Source: Desulfurococcales archaeon
GTDB lineage: Archaea; Thermoproteota; Thermoprotei_A; Sulfolobales; Ignisphaeraceae
Reading direction: 5' to 3'
NCBI GenBank assembly: GCA_027066265.1
Contig: JAMOOB010000379.1
Coordinates: forward strand, 1 to 7,078
DNA: 7,078 bases
Shown here in pieces: positions 6,118-7,078 of this stretch. The position numbers and the translations under genes were made by a program. Every line of letters starts with the position of its first letter. The first letter of the stretch is position 1. The notes below the pieces were generated by a model. That model did no database searches and had not been told where the DNA came from. It was given only the letters and a program-made list of their open reading frames with translations.

Positions 6118-6264
6118 GACACATCGTTGATGAGAGCATTTGGTGAGAGCGAAAGCGTAGCTGAAGAGGTGCGGATTCGTGGATGGAGAGCCTAGAAGGT
6201 GCTGATCCTATCCTATCGTGGAGGTAAGGGTTCTCGAAAACGTTTCGAACTATGTAGAGCTTTG
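6109..6264 (+). pseudogene. Decayed PIN-domain (VapC-like) gene fragment
   Basis: Starting 12 nt after vapC, an ATG opens a frame reading MIIDTSLMRAFGESESVAEE, which looks like the first strand and helix of a VapC PIN domain (MIIDTS... with D4 as the first metal ligand). A TAG at 6193-6195 stops it after 28 residues. Continuing in the same frame without any shift, FELCRAL appears at residues 46-52, placing a Glu at 47, where the intact neighbour has its second acidic residue (E46). The remainder, including the C-terminal DxxH-like and ED motifs, is absent because the convergent permease gene begins at 6281. I read it as a remnant of a second toxin. The match is by eye and short, so chance remains possible. 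Confidence 0.42.
6234..6248. terminator. Hairpin in the vapC-permease convergent gap
   Basis: TCGAAA-ACG-TTTCGA forms a perfect 6-bp stem with a 3-nt loop, 33 nt past the permease stop on the minus strand. Between them, on the minus strand, is a TTTTT tract (6269-6273) suited to archaeal U-tract termination. Together they may end the permease message and limit collision with vapBC transcription. Confidence 0.25.
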
Positions 6265-6280
6265 TGTGAAAAACGTGTTT

Positions 6281-7078
6281 CTACATCAAGATCTTTCTAA
6301 GAGCGTCGAGAGCCACGAAGAGACCTGCACCGATTATCGAGAACGCATAGACTAGCCTCAGTACCCATGGAGGAGATCTCTTGGCAAGCTTAGCTCCTAA
6401 CCACGAGGCTACGAGTGTTGGTATGCCTATGGCTAGGAATAGCTCTGGATCCATGTACCCGTTCAGCGTTAAGATGCTGGATCCAAGTCCGGCTACGGGA
6501 ATCATCTGGGCTGAGGATGTTCCTATCGCTACGTGTGTTGGGTAGCCCAAGCCCATGTATATCGGTACGAAGTATATACCGCCACCGAATCCACATAGAC
6601 CCGTAGCGAAACCTGCTAGAAACATCCAGATCCCTAGCTTCGGACCGTGCTCGAGCTTCTCTACCTCGGAAACCGTTACCCTCTTCACGAGCTTGCTCCT
6701 AGCACGAATGGTCTTGATCGCTACGTAGATCCCTATACCTACGCACACGAATCCGAAGAGCACTCTCAGTACGAGTCCCGGAACGTACTTAGCAACTACG
6801 TAGGCTCCTAGCGAAACCCCTGCCATAGCGCTGAGAACAGCTACCACCAACCCTTTCCAGTAGACGTGTTTACTCCTAACATGCTCGATGACGCCCGGAA
6901 TCGTTGTCAATGCTATCACTGCTTGGTTGATGCAGTACGCTGTCTTAATCGAGGTTCCGAAGAAATACATGATCATCGGTATCCTTAGGAAGCAACCGCC
7001 TACACCAAGCCACGTAGCTACGAATCCCGGTATCAATGCGGTTATCAATACGTAGATTACTGTCTCTATACTCCACTC
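6281..7078 (-). CDS. TauE/SafE-family membrane permease, 5'-truncated by the window end
   Basis: Polytopic inner-membrane protein of the TauE/SafE (former DUF81) family, whose members export or take up small sulfur-containing or organic anions such as sulfite or sulfoacetate. The two-fold family repeat is clear: counting from the TTG at 7048, LGVGGCFLRIPMIMYF (14-29) in the first half and GLCGFGGGIYFVPIYMGLG (150-168) in the second, the latter followed by IGTSSAQMIPVAG (175-187). Roughly seven or eight hydrophobic helices are visible, with a basic cytoplasmic loop around 114-137. The frame remains open from 7048 to the window edge (ten more codons, EWSIETVIYV) with no stop, and the TTG has no convincing ribosome binding site, so the true start is probably just beyond 7078. 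The substrate cannot be told; it stands alone here. Confidence 0.88.
   Translation of the reverse strand, partial: EWSIETVIYVLITALIPGFVATWLGVGGCFLRIPMIMYFFGTSIKTAYCINQAVIALTTIPGVIEHVRSKHVYWKGLVVAVLSAMAGVSLGAYVVAKYVPGLVLRVLFGFVCVGIGIYVAIKTIRARSKLVKRVTVSEVEKLEHGPKLGIWMFLAGFATGLCGFGGGIYFVPIYMGLGYPTHVAIGTSSAQMIPVAGLGSSILTLNGYMDPELFLAIGIPTLVASWLGAKLAKRSPPWVLRLVYAFSIIGAGLFVALDALRKILM

Noticed and set aside
1..7078. CRISPR arrays, insertion sequences, tRNA or rRNA genes.
   Set aside because: No regularly spaced repeats, transposase-like frames with terminal repeats, or tRNA/rRNA-like folds were seen by reading; a tRNA or covariance-model scan was not possible here.

Overview
The window looks like chromosomal DNA of a hyperthermophilic crenarchaeon. 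The signs are TATA/BRE-type promoters without bacterial -10/-35 boxes, frequent TTG and GTG starts behind GAGG-type ribosome binding sites, an Ard1-like archaeal N-acetyltransferase, a substrate-binding protein with an archaeal membrane anchor and Ser/Thr/Pro linker, and an AbrB/PIN (VapBC) pair of the kind abundant in thermophilic archaea. A Desulfurococcales/Pyrodictiales-like host is my inference; the sequence contains no rRNA to test it.

Layout. Positions 1-3225 are read leftward: sucC then sucD (succinyl-CoA synthetase beta and alpha, stop and start overlapping as TGATG), followed after 115 bp with its own promoter by a TAXI-type TRAP transporter solute receptor. A short divergent promoter region (3226-3326) separates sucC from a rightward rimI/ard1-like GNAT gene (3327-3800). 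Convergent to it is a leftward pyrF-pyrE operon (5124-3854, ATGA overlap) for the last two steps of UMP synthesis. A spacer of about 300 bp (5125-5420) carries the promoters of pyrF and of the rightward vapB-vapC operon (5421-6097). Between vapC and the window's right end are a decayed second PIN-domain gene (about 6109-6264) and a leftward TauE/SafE-family membrane permease whose 5' end lies outside the window.

How the genes fit together. SucCD interconverts succinate and succinyl-CoA, in a TCA branch or in the dicarboxylate/4-hydroxybutyrate carbon-fixation cycle known from anaerobic Crenarchaeota; the adjacent TAXI receptor may supply a dicarboxylate or related acid. PyrF and PyrE convert orotate and PRPP to UMP. 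VapBC is a self-regulating toxin-antitoxin unit with a clear inverted-repeat operator placed between its TATA box and its start codon. Most of the window is ordinary housekeeping sequence. The parts worth a second look are the vapBC operator, the PIN remnant behind it, the probable mis-callable pyrF start, the type IV pilin-like signal of the TAXI receptor, and a start-less open frame in front of vapB. I see no clear evidence of a wholly new system.
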